Below are positions 1 to 8,536 of a DNA stretch of 64,000 bases, piece by piece. This DNA is from Marinilabiliaceae bacterium UBA5488 (GTDB taxonomy: Bacteria; Bacteroidota; Bacteroidia; Bacteroidales; Marinilabiliaceae): contig DIPM01000017.1 in assembly GCA_002427105.1 (NCBI GenBank), positions 1 to 64,000 on the forward strand. Reading direction: 5' to 3'. The position numbers and the translations under genes are program-made. Under the pieces are notes generated by a model. It saw only the letters and a list, made by a program, of their open reading frames with translations, was not told the origin of the DNA and did not search any database. Numbering within the stretch: the first letter of the stretch is position 1; the number at the start of each line of letters is the position of its first letter.

Positions 1-75
1 TTAATCGTTTAGGACGCTATTGAATAAACAGAATGAAATATTTTCAAGTTGGTTAGGATTGATGTATATTGTTCA

Positions 76-93
76 TATCTTTGCGTATTACGC
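76..93 (+). promoter_or_regulatory. Promoter -7 element and palindrome before the XRE operon
   Basis: A perfect Bacteroidota -7 element, TATCTTTG, lies at 76-83, 17 bases before the ATG at 101. The palindrome GCGTA-T-TACGC (83-93) begins in its last base and covers the expected transcription start, where a repressor would bind. I infer that the small XRE protein may repress its own operon here. The -33 region is weak (TTGG at 49-52, slightly far). The site also argues against the upstream TTG start at 20. Confidence 0.55.
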
Positions 94-100
94 TATTTTT

Positions 101-307
101 ATGACAAAAAACTATATTAATAGAATTCGGGTGGTATTGGCGGAAAAAAATATAGCTAATAAATCATTAGCAGAAAAAATGAAAAAAAGTCCCACCACCG
201 TATCAAGATGGTGTAACAATGAAATGCAACCGTCTCTGGAAACATTAGTAGAGATTGCAAGTCAATTAGATGTTGATGTCAGAGAATTAATAAATCCAAC
301 AAAGTGA
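101..307 (+). CDS. Small XRE-family helix-turn-helix regulator
   Basis: This is a 68-residue single-domain DNA-binding protein. Residues about 9-63 form a Cro/C1-type helix-turn-helix, with the recognition helix in the stretch SPTTVSRWCNNE and the conserved LETLVEIASQLDV that follows. I chose the ATG at 101, because a reading frame open from a TTG at 20 would start upstream of the predicted promoter. The stop overlaps the methyltransferase start (GTGA at 304-307), so the two are translationally coupled. Size and place resemble the controller proteins of restriction-modification systems, which delay or limit expression of the partner genes. That role is inferred; the fold is clear. Confidence 0.85.
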   Translation: MTKNYINRIRVVLAEKNIANKSLAEKMKKSPTTVSRWCNNEMQPSLETLVEIASQLDVDVRELINPTK

Positions 308-1617
308 GTGAAAACCTAAAAAGACATATTGAAGCTATAAGCTCTGAAACGTTGAATGGGGAGAATTACTCTAGAAGTGATTTTGCTAGGAGCATTCTGA
401 ACTATCCTGCTATGATGGTTCCATCAGTTCAGGAGCCAATTATAGAAGCACTCTCTTATGCTTTAAACAAAAATGTATCATTGATGGATCCATTTATGGG
501 AGCCTCGAATACGCTTGTAACAGGTATGAAATACGGGATGAATGTATTTGGTCAAGATATAAATCCATTATCTATTTTATTAAGCCAGGTAAAGACTAGT
601 TTCTATCAAAAAGAAGAGCTTATAGATGCAGATAAAAGAGTTATTAGTACTATCAACGGTGATAATTCTGATGTCATAGAAATATCTTTTATCAATATTG
701 ATAAATGGTTTACTAAAGATATTCAAGCTGAATTATCAAAAATATATAGAGCTATCCGAAGAGAGCAGAATCTAAAAATAAGAAAGTTCTTTTGGGTAGT
801 GTTAGCTGAAACAATAAGGTTAACAAGCAATGACAGGACATCCACTTTTAAGATGCATATGCGACCTATTGAAGAAATAAATTCAAGACAAATTTCTGCG
901 ATAAAAACCTTTACTTCTGTTTCTAAAAAGAACATCAAAAATATTAGTGATTATATTTCCGTACTCATACAAAGCGGTCATATAAAAAAGGAGAAATACG
1001 TTAAAAACATTGATGTAGTTTGGGGAGATACAAATTCGGAAATTAAAACAAAAAAAACCTTCAATCTTCTGGTTACATCACCACCTTACGGCGATAATCA
1101 GACTACTGTAACCTATGGTCAGTTTTCATATCTGCCATTACAGTGGATACCAGTTGAAGATATTGATGATTCCATTGCAATTGATTACTTAAAGACAGCT
1201 CAGTCAATTGATAATAAAAGTTTAGGAGGACAGGTCAAGGAGAGTATAAATGAGATTGAAGAAAGAGTTTTTGAGAAGTCTAAAACATTGAAAAAGTTTG
1301 TAACTCAGTTTAAAGACAACGAAAGGAAAAAGGCAGAGAAGGTTACAAGGTTTATAAATGATTTGGATAATAGTATTGATAAAATGCTTCCTCGTATGAG
1401 AAAAGATTCCTTTTTGGTTTGGACAATTGGTAACCGAAACGTAAATAAGCAGGTGGTTCAAAACGACCTTATCTTAAAAGAATTATTCACGCATAAGGGA
1501 GTTAGTTTATTTACTGATTTGGAAAGAGAGATTTTAAGTAAAAGAATGCCTGGAAGAAACAATTTCTCGAATACTATGAGCAAAGAGAAAATCATAATTT
1601 TCAAAAAGACCAATTAA
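304..1617 (+). CDS. DNA methyltransferase (N4-cytosine or N6-adenine type)
   Basis: The protein (437 residues, GTG start in a 4-bp overlap with the regulator) transfers a methyl group from S-adenosylmethionine to an exocyclic amino group of DNA. The AdoMet-binding motif DPFMGASNT is at residues 62-70, an acidic motif-II position follows in GQDINPLS, and the catalytic SPPYG is at 259-263. The roughly 190 residues between them may hold part of the target-recognition domain. DPFxGxx is usually found C-terminal to the catalytic motif in beta-class enzymes, so the order here is permuted. No restriction endonuclease domain is fused. Its stop overlaps the ATG of the next gene by one base. The target sequence cannot be read from the protein. 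Confidence 0.85.
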   Translation: MSENLKRHIEAISSETLNGENYSRSDFARSILNYPAMMVPSVQEPIIEALSYALNKNVSLMDPFMGASNTLVTGMKYGMNVFGQDINPLSILLSQVKTSFYQKEELIDADKRVISTINGDNSDVIEISFINIDKWFTKDIQAELSKIYRAIRREQNLKIRKFFWVVLAETIRLTSNDRTSTFKMHMRPIEEINSRQISAIKTFTSVSKKNIKNISDYISVLIQSGHIKKEKYVKNIDVVWGDTNSEIKTKKTFNLLVTSPPYGDNQTTVTYGQFSYLPLQWIPVEDIDDSIAIDYLKTAQSIDNKSLGGQVKESINEIEERVFEKSKTLKKFVTQFKDNERKKAEKVTRFINDLDNSIDKMLPRMRKDSFLVWTIGNRNVNKQVVQNDLILKELFTHKGVSLFTDLEREILSKRMPGRNNFSNTMSKEKIIIFKKTN

Positions 1618-4088
1618 TGGCGAAACAGAAATACCATTTCGATATAACCCCTCACATTGTCAAGCAATTGGGAGAGCAACTTGTTTCAGACGAGATTACA
1701 GCATTATTGGAGTTGATTAAAAACTCCTATGATGCTGATGCTACCTATGTTTCAATTGAAATTAACACTACAGGGCAATATGTAAAAGAGAAGCTTTTTT
1801 ATCAAGACCATAAAGGATTTATTGTTGTTGAAGATGATGGGTTCGGAATGAATGAAGAAACAATAATGAAGTCTTGGTTGATTATCTCTTATTCTCAAAA
1901 AAGACAGTTAAAAGAAGCCAAAAAAACAACTCCAGGAGGTAGGACGCCTTTAGGCGATAAAGGATTGGGTCGATTAAGTACTCAAAGATTGGCAGACATT
2001 TGTGAAATTTTTACAAATAAAGATAAAGAACAAGGAACGCATATTGCCTTTAATTGGAAAGACTTTGAAACGGAAGATGCTTTAAGTGAAGTTCAAATTC
2101 AAGCAGAATCTTTTTTGCCAAAGAAAAAGAACGGCACCAAACTAATTTTAACAAATCTTAATCATTCGGAAGTTTGGGAAGGAAAAAATCTTGAGAAGTT
2201 TAAGGGGCTTATTTCTGAAATTATCTCTCCTTATTCAGAAAGCAAGCCCTTTGAAGTTTATCTTTCTGTAAATAATCAAAAAATAGAATTGGAAAAATCA
2301 ATTAAGGAACTAGATGATTTGGCAATTTCTAAGTTTGATTTCAAATTTCAAGATGGAATATTGACTATCAATGGTAAAACTAAATTGCAAAAGTTTATTG
2401 GGCAAAAGAAAGAGGAATATGAACAATACTTACTTCCAGATCATGGTAAGAAGTTTTTAAAATTCCTAAAATCAAAAGAAAAGTATAGTGATATTAAGCC
2501 ACTTGAAAATAGTCAATATTTTATAGGTTTTGAGAAAAAGTTTGATTTTAATAAAGACATCCCCGGCTTGGAAGTGTTTGATGGAGAAAGATCTAATCCA
2601 GGTTCCTTTTTTGGAAAAATTGATGAGTTCTCATTTGATACATGGTTAACAAGCGATGAAATACTTAAAAACACTTTTGGGAAACTCGGAAATTATAAAT
2701 CTTTTGTTCAAAGTCAGACTGGCATTAAGATATATAGAAATGGATTTGCAGTTAAACCATTTGGATTAGGTGATGATAAAGATTGGTTGGGGCTGTCAGA
2801 ATCACAAACAAAAACTTCCTTTTATGATTTAAGACCAAACAATGTAATTGGCTATATAGCAATTGATGAAGGTGAAAATAGCCAATTAAAAGATAAGACG
2901 GATAGAGAAGGTTTGATTTCAAACCCTTATACAAGAAATTTTTTCTTACTTATCCATTTTATTAAAGATGTTATCAATAGGTATCAAAGAACAATCAGAC
3001 AGGCTTATGATAAAGACTTTCTATCAGCTTATAAAACGGAAAGCAGTGGCGTAAAAACAGTTAGCCAGGCATTTAATCAGCTAAAAGATACCAAATCAAA
3101 GACAGAGGAAGTTAAGCAAGAATTTAAAGATGCGGTAGTTACAGTAGAGAAAGCCATTAAAGATTCTGACAAGATTGTAAAATCTGTTAAGAGTAATCCA
3201 ATGTTCTCCACAGATTTGGAAAAAGAGACGGTTGAAAAAGTAGATGCTCTACTCAATGAATTAAAAGCTATTCAAAACACTTTAGAAAAGCTTGAAAAGG
3301 TAATAGCAAAAACAGAAAAATTAAATGAAGTTATTGATGTACTCGAACCTAAAATTCAGATTTTAGAAGAACAATTAACCAATTTTTCTGAACTGGCAAG
3401 TTTAGGATTAACAGCAGAATCTGTAAGCCACGAGTTTGCTTCAATAGCGGATAGGTTGGCAGAAAAAGCTTCTTTTTATGCTACAAAACTGCAAGGTAAA
3501 AAATTGAGTGATTCAGATATCTATGTGTTTATTGAATACATTAATACTACTGTCAATGGATTGAAAACCCAATTAAAACACCTTGACCCGGCTTTAAAAT
3601 ACAATAGAGAAAAAAAATCCACCTTTAGTCTTTCTGATTTTTTTAAAGAGGAAAAGGAATATTATAAAAACAGATTCGAAAAGCTGAACATTGAATTTAT
3701 TATACTTCAAGAATATGATTTTTCAATCACAATAAACAGGGGGAAGTTGGTGCAGATTATTGATAATATAGTAAATAATTCTGAATACTGGCTTGTTGAA
3801 CGAAAGAAAAACGAACCAAAATTCAATGCTTCCATTACTATCAAAATAGAATCTCCCTGGATTTATATCTCTGATAATGGTTACGGTATCTCTCCGGCAG
3901 TAGAAAACCAAATATTTGAGCCGTTTGTAACCACGAAACCTAAAGGAGAAGGAAGAGGCTTAGGATTGTTCATTATTCAGCAATTACTGGATTCTTCGGG
4001 ATGTACAATAGCGTTGGAACCTACCCGAAATGAACATAAGAGAAAATACATTTTTGCTATTAACTTTTCAAATATCATTGTAAGCTAA
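1617..4088 (+). CDS. Dual-GHKL protein: Hsp90/MORC-like ATPase fused to a histidine-kinase core
   Basis: This 823-residue cytosolic protein has no membrane segment. The N-terminal GHKL ATPase shows an E/N box at 32-41 (ELIKNSYDAD), DDGFGM at 73-78 and GDKGLGRLS at 113-121, as in Hsp90, MutL and MORC proteins. A middle domain is followed by a long charged coiled coil (about 490-600). Then comes a DHp-like segment with SVSHEF (candidate phospho-acceptor His near 605) and a second GHKL unit with an N box (709-731, DNIVNNS), DNGYGI (753-758) and GRGLGLF (779-785). This is consistent with an ATP-driven sensor clamp that signals through autophosphorylation. The downstream receiver-like protein, joined by a one-base overlap, is the obvious partner. 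Phage defence is inferred from the methylase neighbour. Confidence 0.75.
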   Translation: MAKQKYHFDITPHIVKQLGEQLVSDEITALLELIKNSYDADATYVSIEINTTGQYVKEKLFYQDHKGFIVVEDDGFGMNEETIMKSWLIISYSQKRQLKEAKKTTPGGRTPLGDKGLGRLSTQRLADICEIFTNKDKEQGTHIAFNWKDFETEDALSEVQIQAESFLPKKKNGTKLILTNLNHSEVWEGKNLEKFKGLISEIISPYSESKPFEVYLSVNNQKIELEKSIKELDDLAISKFDFKFQDGILTINGKTKLQKFIGQKKEEYEQYLLPDHGKKFLKFLKSKEKYSDIKPLENSQYFIGFEKKFDFNKDIPGLEVFDGERSNPGSFFGKIDEFSFDTWLTSDEILKNTFGKLGNYKSFVQSQTGIKIYRNGFAVKPFGLGDDKDWLGLSESQTKTSFYDLRPNNVIGYIAIDEGENSQLKDKTDREGLISNPYTRNFFLLIHFIKDVINRYQRTIRQAYDKDFLSAYKTESSGVKTVSQAFNQLKDTKSKTEEVKQEFKDAVVTVEKAIKDSDKIVKSVKSNPMFSTDLEKETVEKVDALLNELKAIQNTLEKLEKVIAKTEKLNEVIDVLEPKIQILEEQLTNFSELASLGLTAESVSHEFASIADRLAEKASFYATKLQGKKLSDSDIYVFIEYINTTVNGLKTQLKHLDPALKYNREKKSTFSLSDFFKEEKEYYKNRFEKLNIEFIILQEYDFSITINRGKLVQIIDNIVNNSEYWLVERKKNEPKFNASITIKIESPWIYISDNGYGISPAVENQIFEPFVTTKPKGEGRGLGLFIIQQLLDSSGCTIALEPTRNEHKRKYIFAINFSNIIVS

Positions 4089-5908
4089 TGGACGAGAAAA
4101 TTATTGTAAATACAGGAGGCGAATCATTAGAAATAATTCCTCAAAATATACCAATAGAAGAATTACGTAATCATGCAATACAATCTACTACTCAATTATT
4201 AGATGCAGAAAATATTGAGTATATAATTTACATAGATGATAAGTTTGATATTGAAAGTCAAAAGGAGGTATACAAAGGACGTTTAACTGAGTTAAAAAAC
4301 AATCAGAATTATATCCTAAATGATAAATTCAATAGCATAGATTGGGAAAGCCCTATACCAAGGTTTGAAACCTTAGTATTAGAACTTTGGGAGGAAACAG
4401 AAAACAAATCAGAATTATTGTATGAAGTCTGTACACACTTACAAGACGAAGAAAGTGCAAACATTATACCTGCATTAGATTTGGGAAACTGTTTTGGAAA
4501 ACGTATAAAATTATTAACACCCAATGAATGGTTTAGCGATGATTATAACCTAATAAAATCATTAGATGGAAATAAAAAAGCTCTGTGTTTATTTGATTTT
4601 CAATTTCATAGTGGCCATGACCTGATAGAAGGCAGAAACGGCGCTCAACTTGCCAAGAGTTTGCTTGAACAGCAAGAGCTTTCGGACAAGGTCGTATGTG
4701 GGATTTTTTCCCATACTTTTTCAGAAGAAGAAGAAGATGAATATAGGTTGAGATATTCTAAAGAATATACCATTGAACCTACTAAGTTTTACACTATTTC
4801 TAAACTCAGGTATTCATTTGACCCTAAAATCATTGCATTTGCTGAAGGGATTAAAAATCTCTTATTATTACCCTACGTTGAAGATTTAAAAAAGCAGGCT
4901 GTAGAAGTATTCCAAGAAAGCAATAAAATTGCTGCAGGAAAAATATCAGCTATTTCTCCGAAAACGTTCAACCATATTATCCAAAAATCCTCTCTTAAAG
5001 AAGGAGTTTGGGAAGTCAATACATTATTTCGATTATATGGGATACTATCTAAAGAAGAGAATTTGAGATATATTTCTAATCCAGTTAAAAGAGCTTCTTT
5101 TACTGAGTCAATAAAAAATATTCGGGCAATTGATAAAATTAGTACTGGGTATTATTCTAGCTTTGCTAATGAACAGATAATCAACTTACGTAAAAGTGAG
5201 GTTTATCTTGCTTCTGAGCTGATAAATCCATTGTATTTGCCTATTTCAAATGGAGATATTTTTAAGATAAAAAATGTAGAGTACATACTATTAGTTCAAC
5301 CGTGTAATTTGGCAATGAGAGCCACAGACGGTTTTTGCGGAAAAAGAGCCTATAATTACAATAATGGTATTTTAGTCCCTTTAAAAGAAGGTGATTTAAA
5401 AAAATTAAGCTCACCTGCGGTTGAGCAAGTCATCAAACCTGGGCTGAGAGAAAAAGTTAAATATGCAGACTTCTCGGGTTATAAAAACGTACCATTAGAT
5501 TTATTGGATTTGGTAGTTTTTAATGAATCTGGTGAGGCTATTTTAGATATGAATCAAACTACCTTAACCAACGAGATGATTCATTTCCCTTGGTTAAAAA
5601 GGTACGAGTATATACACAAGGAGTTTTTAAAACACGAAAAAGCTCTCATTTTCTTTAATAATATAAAGAATAAATTGACCAATAACGACGCAGATATACG
5701 AGGGCTTCAACCGTTCATATATGCTCCTGAATGCTTAAAGCAATTGAAGATTAATAGAAATGATATTTATGATTATGGAAGTAAAACTTTCAAATTCAAT
5801 ATACAAAGAATAGCTCATTACAAATCCCCTTATTCTGATGATTTATTGCAGAAATTTATGTTGTATTTATCTAGAAATGCATTTGAACATGATTTCACCA
5901 AAGGTTAA
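4088..5908 (+). CDS. Receiver-like protein with large C-terminal module, partner of the dual-GHKL kinase
   Basis: The protein has 606 residues. The N-terminal part has the residue pattern of a response-regulator receiver: an acidic pair D50-D51 after a beta strand (EYIIYIDD), a candidate phospho-acceptor D170 (CLFDFQF), S208 (GIFSHTF) and K239 (TISKLR). The acidic pair and acceptor are about 120 residues apart rather than about 45, so there is an insertion. The C-terminal half (about 270-606) is not a known DNA-binding domain to my eye. It contains a VQPCNLAMR segment near 405, in a context (GDIF...LLVQPC) that recalls uncharacterised modules of conflict-system proteins. No catalytic nuclease motif was recognised. 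It is the last gene of the operon and is probably the output component. Confidence 0.6.
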   Translation: MDEKIIVNTGGESLEIIPQNIPIEELRNHAIQSTTQLLDAENIEYIIYIDDKFDIESQKEVYKGRLTELKNNQNYILNDKFNSIDWESPIPRFETLVLELWEETENKSELLYEVCTHLQDEESANIIPALDLGNCFGKRIKLLTPNEWFSDDYNLIKSLDGNKKALCLFDFQFHSGHDLIEGRNGAQLAKSLLEQQELSDKVVCGIFSHTFSEEEEDEYRLRYSKEYTIEPTKFYTISKLRYSFDPKIIAFAEGIKNLLLLPYVEDLKKQAVEVFQESNKIAAGKISAISPKTFNHIIQKSSLKEGVWEVNTLFRLYGILSKEENLRYISNPVKRASFTESIKNIRAIDKISTGYYSSFANEQIINLRKSEVYLASELINPLYLPISNGDIFKIKNVEYILLVQPCNLAMRATDGFCGKRAYNYNNGILVPLKEGDLKKLSSPAVEQVIKPGLREKVKYADFSGYKNVPLDLLDLVVFNESGEAILDMNQTTLTNEMIHFPWLKRYEYIHKEFLKHEKALIFFNNIKNKLTNNDADIRGLQPFIYAPECLKQLKINRNDIYDYGSKTFKFNIQRIAHYKSPYSDDLLQKFMLYLSRNAFEHDFTKG

Positions 5909-6089
5909 CAACTACATAAAAGGGTTTCATAAGCTATATTCTAAACTTTTTGGAATTTATAGGTTTTGAATGATAAACTTTTTCCTCGAATATATCAGAT
6001 TGGTACGGACTGTCCTTCAATTGGTTTATTTTACGTAAATCTTCTAAAAAAGAGTTCGAGTTTTGTATCTTTGGCTCCACTTTATAATC

Positions 6090-6126
6090 AGGCAGTTACA
6101 ATGAATATTTGTAGCTGCCTTTTTTA
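6090..6126 (+). terminator. Intrinsic terminator
   Basis: The arms AGGCAGTTACAA and TTGTAGCTGCCT pair around a 7-base loop with one G-T pair, and a run of Ts follows (6119-6126). It can end transcription of the methylase-kinase operon, about 180 bases after its last stop. It could also end a very short transcript from the TATCTTTG element 20 bases upstream. Confidence 0.8.
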
Positions 6127-6253
6127 TTGTACATCAAATGTGCAAAAATGGGTCTGCATATCTAATTAGGCAGCATTTTTTATAAGATTGATGATTTATT
6201 ATCTTCCTTGAAGCCATTTTATGATTTATTAACTTCTTTAGATGGGCCATAAG

Positions 6254-6284
6254 TTTATAAGGTATTACGAATAGCTTAAATTTG
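6254..6284 (+). promoter_or_regulatory. Promoter of the flippase-like gene
   Basis: TTTA (6254-6257), a 19-bp spacer and TAAATTTG (6277-6284) match the Bacteroidota primary-sigma consensus. The start codon follows 37 bases later. Confidence 0.6.
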
Positions 6285-6320
6285 TGAGCTCATATTGTTA
6301 ATCTGAGCATAATTGGTCTA

Positions 6321-7394
6321 ATGACAGATAATTCAGGCAAAATCCTAAAGAGCATTAATCCGACGCGCATAGTGTTGCCGATTGTAATAGGTCTTGCTGT
6401 TACTGCCTACCTGATGTACCGTGAGTATGAACCTGGAAGTTTATCCTTGCTCAGTTTTAGCTATAAATCCATAATTTGGCTCTTGCTGGCAGTTTTGTTG
6501 ATGGGCCTAAGGGATTTTGGCTATATTTTACGCTTACGTATTCTTAGCTCGAATAAAGTAAGCTGGCGAAGCTCCTTCAATATTATTATGCTCTGGGAAT
6601 TTACTTCTGCCATCACTCCATCGGCTGTAGGGGGCACCAGTGTTGCTGTTTTTTTTATAAATAAAGAAGGTATCAGGCTTGGCAAAAGCACAGCTGTAGT
6701 TTTGGTAACTTCCTTTTTAGATGAACTTTTCTTTATTCTGACCTTTCCTTTGCTGGTGATTTTAATTGGCAGCAGTAATATTTTTTCGCCCGACCAGCAG
6801 CAAGCGATAGTACCATGGTATCAAAATCAGTTCGCAATATTCGCACTTATAGGCTATGCTCTAAAAGTTCTTTACACCATAATAGTAAGTTATGGCCTCT
6901 TTGTTAACCCTCGTGGTCTTAAATGGCTCCTACTCTGGATATTCAAACTCCCAATAATTCGTAAGTGGCGACCACAGGCAAATGAATCGGGCTCTGAGTT
7001 GGTTCAGGCCTCAAGAGAGTTTAAGCAATGGCCACGAAAAAACTGGCTAAAAGCCTTTTTGGCTACAGCTCTTAGCTGGACTGCTCGCTACTGGGTGGTT
7101 AACGCCTTGATTATCGCATTCTTCGGGATAAAGTGGCTTTCTTGGGATGAACATATATTGGTTTTCGGCAAGCAGCTGGTTATGTGGATTATGATGCTGG
7201 TAAGCCCCACTCCCGGCGGAACAGGCTTTGCTGAATATGTATTCAGCAGCTTTTTAGGCTCATTTATTCCGGCCGGCACCGGTATTGCTCTTGCTTTTAT
7301 CTGGCGTCTCGTTAGTTACTACCCCTACCTTTTAATAGGCGCCTTTGTGATACCCAAGTGGGTAAAAAAGCACTTTGTCACGCGACGCAAGTAA
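6321..7394 (+). CDS. Lysylphosphatidylglycerol synthase TM-region / flippase-like membrane protein (UPF0104)
   Basis: This is an integral membrane protein of 357 residues with about eight hydrophobic segments. It resembles the N-terminal flippase-like domain of MprF and the YbhN family. The conserved stretches ITPSAVGGTSVAVFFI (about residues 95-110) and SPTPGGTGFAEY (about 295-306) are the family's glycine-rich signatures. There is no cytosolic aminoacyl-transferase domain, so it is not a complete lysyl-PG synthase. Stand-alone members are thought to move lipids or lipid-linked precursors, but the substrate is unknown. It is probably monocistronic, with its own promoter and 260 bases before the next gene. 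Confidence 0.8.
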   Translation: MTDNSGKILKSINPTRIVLPIVIGLAVTAYLMYREYEPGSLSLLSFSYKSIIWLLLAVLLMGLRDFGYILRLRILSSNKVSWRSSFNIIMLWEFTSAITPSAVGGTSVAVFFINKEGIRLGKSTAVVLVTSFLDELFFILTFPLLVILIGSSNIFSPDQQQAIVPWYQNQFAIFALIGYALKVLYTIIVSYGLFVNPRGLKWLLLWIFKLPIIRKWRPQANESGSELVQASREFKQWPRKNWLKAFLATALSWTARYWVVNALIIAFFGIKWLSWDEHILVFGKQLVMWIMMLVSPTPGGTGFAEYVFSSFLGSFIPAGTGIALAFIWRLVSYYPYLLIGAFVIPKWVKKHFVTRRK

Positions 7395-7657
7395 TATTTT
7401 TGACTAAGCACTTTATTTTAGTGATTAAACAAGAGTATTTTATCTCTTCATTGCCTAATTTGCATCAGGCAAGTAGAAAGCATAGACAGATGCCTGCAAA
7501 AACCTTCTTTTATAATACGATTTAGACAATTTGTACGTTATTACTTTTTTATGAGGATAAGGGACAATTGAGAAGGGAGCGACAGCCATTATGTTTTTGT
7601 AAAAACAAACAGACGGGTTTAAAGGTTATAGTAATTAATTGACTTTATTTTCTTTTG

Positions 7658-8536
7658 ATGATAAGACGCAGTTTTTTTGCATCAGGATTTATGCTTGCGG
7701 CAATCGCGCTTCTTTTTGCCTGTAAGCAAAAAGCGGCAGAACCGAAAAGCACTACTCCGGAGTATATTATACCGGAACTTATCGTCTATTGCGAAAATGG
7801 AGTATCTGCCCCTTTGGATGAGATTAGCCGTCATTTTGAAGTGCGTTACAATTGTAAAGTAACCCTTCACAATGGAAATATCCAGAATCTTGTAAGCATT
7901 ATTGAAGATACCGGCAAGGGTGATTTATTCATACCCGACAGTCACCGTGGATTTGATATACTGCGAGCCACGCAGCCTGACATCATTCTCGACACTCTCT
8001 ATATTGGTACAAATCGAATGACTTTTATCGTGCCCATAGGGAATCCCGAAGAATTCGACGGAGCCTTAAGCTCGATGAGAGAAAAAAAGCATGTTGTAAT
8101 AATCGCTAATCCCGAGACAAGTTCTTTGGGACAAATCACAAGGGATATATTAAACAGAGAGGGTATATATTCTGAAGTAGTAAACAATAGTGTCCGTCTA
8201 TCAGTTGACAATCGCGCCATAATCAGAAGTATATACAATGGCGAGGCGACCTTGGGCATTGACTGGCTTTCGAGCTATTATTATAATGACAATCGCGATA
8301 AAGCGGATACAATACGCTTTAATCCAAAGAAGCCGGAATTTGATATCTATGCATCAGTTTTAAGGATATCCAAAAACCCCGGACTTGCACATACTTATCT
8401 GGCGATGTTGAGTTCACCTTATGGGGCGGGCATTTTCGAGCTGAACGGCATCAGTAGGAAGAAGCAGGGAGTACTAATTACCTCAAAACCCAACTATGGG
8501 AATAGCAGCAATAAAGAAGAAGATAGGATTAAGTAG
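7658..8536 (+). CDS. ModA-like solute-binding lipoprotein
   Basis: The mature protein is a periplasmic binding protein of the molybdate-binding (ModA/type II) fold, anchored as a lipoprotein. A signal peptide with lipobox LLFAC gives a modified Cys at about residue 22. The family stretches ELIVYCENGVSAPLDEI, GDLFIPDS and LSVDNRAIIRSIYNGEATLGID follow. The ATG at 7658 is preferred over the TTG one codon earlier. No ABC permease or ATPase is nearby. The reading frame instead overlaps a hybrid histidine kinase by 41 bases, suggesting that it presents a ligand to that sensor rather than to a transporter. The ligand (oxyanion or other) cannot be inferred. Confidence 0.75.
   Translation: MIRRSFFASGFMLAAIALLFACKQKAAEPKSTTPEYIIPELIVYCENGVSAPLDEISRHFEVRYNCKVTLHNGNIQNLVSIIEDTGKGDLFIPDSHRGFDILRATQPDIILDTLYIGTNRMTFIVPIGNPEEFDGALSSMREKKHVVIIANPETSSLGQITRDILNREGIYSEVVNNSVRLSVDNRAIIRSIYNGEATLGIDWLSSYYYNDNRDKADTIRFNPKKPEFDIYASVLRISKNPGLAHTYLAMLSSPYGAGIFELNGISRKKQGVLITSKPNYGNSSNKEEDRIK

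Larger units (their letters stand above)
5909..6320. other. Gene-free boundary between the AT-rich operon and the core chromosome
   Basis: This 412-bp stretch contains no convincing gene; a 67-codon open frame has no domain or start signal. It holds a TATCTTTG element (6066-6073), a hairpin terminator (6090-6126) and a promoter for the next gene. Base composition changes from AT-rich to that of the core across it. No integrase, tRNA or obvious attachment repeat is visible here. The partner boundary must lie before position 1. Confidence 0.6.

Noticed and set aside
101..5908. Naming the operon Detocs, DISARM or a standard type II restriction system
   Set aside because: The kinase has an Hsp90/MORC-like N-terminal ATPase, a methylase is included, no helicase, nuclease or PLD domain is seen, and the known component sets were not matched by search.
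5966..6169. 67-codon plus-strand frame after the methylase operon
   Set aside because: It runs through a terminator hairpin, and its composition and residue content are not protein-like.
1..6300. Integrase, transposase or tRNA attachment site flanking the AT-rich segment
   Set aside because: None seen on either strand within the window; the left edge is outside it.
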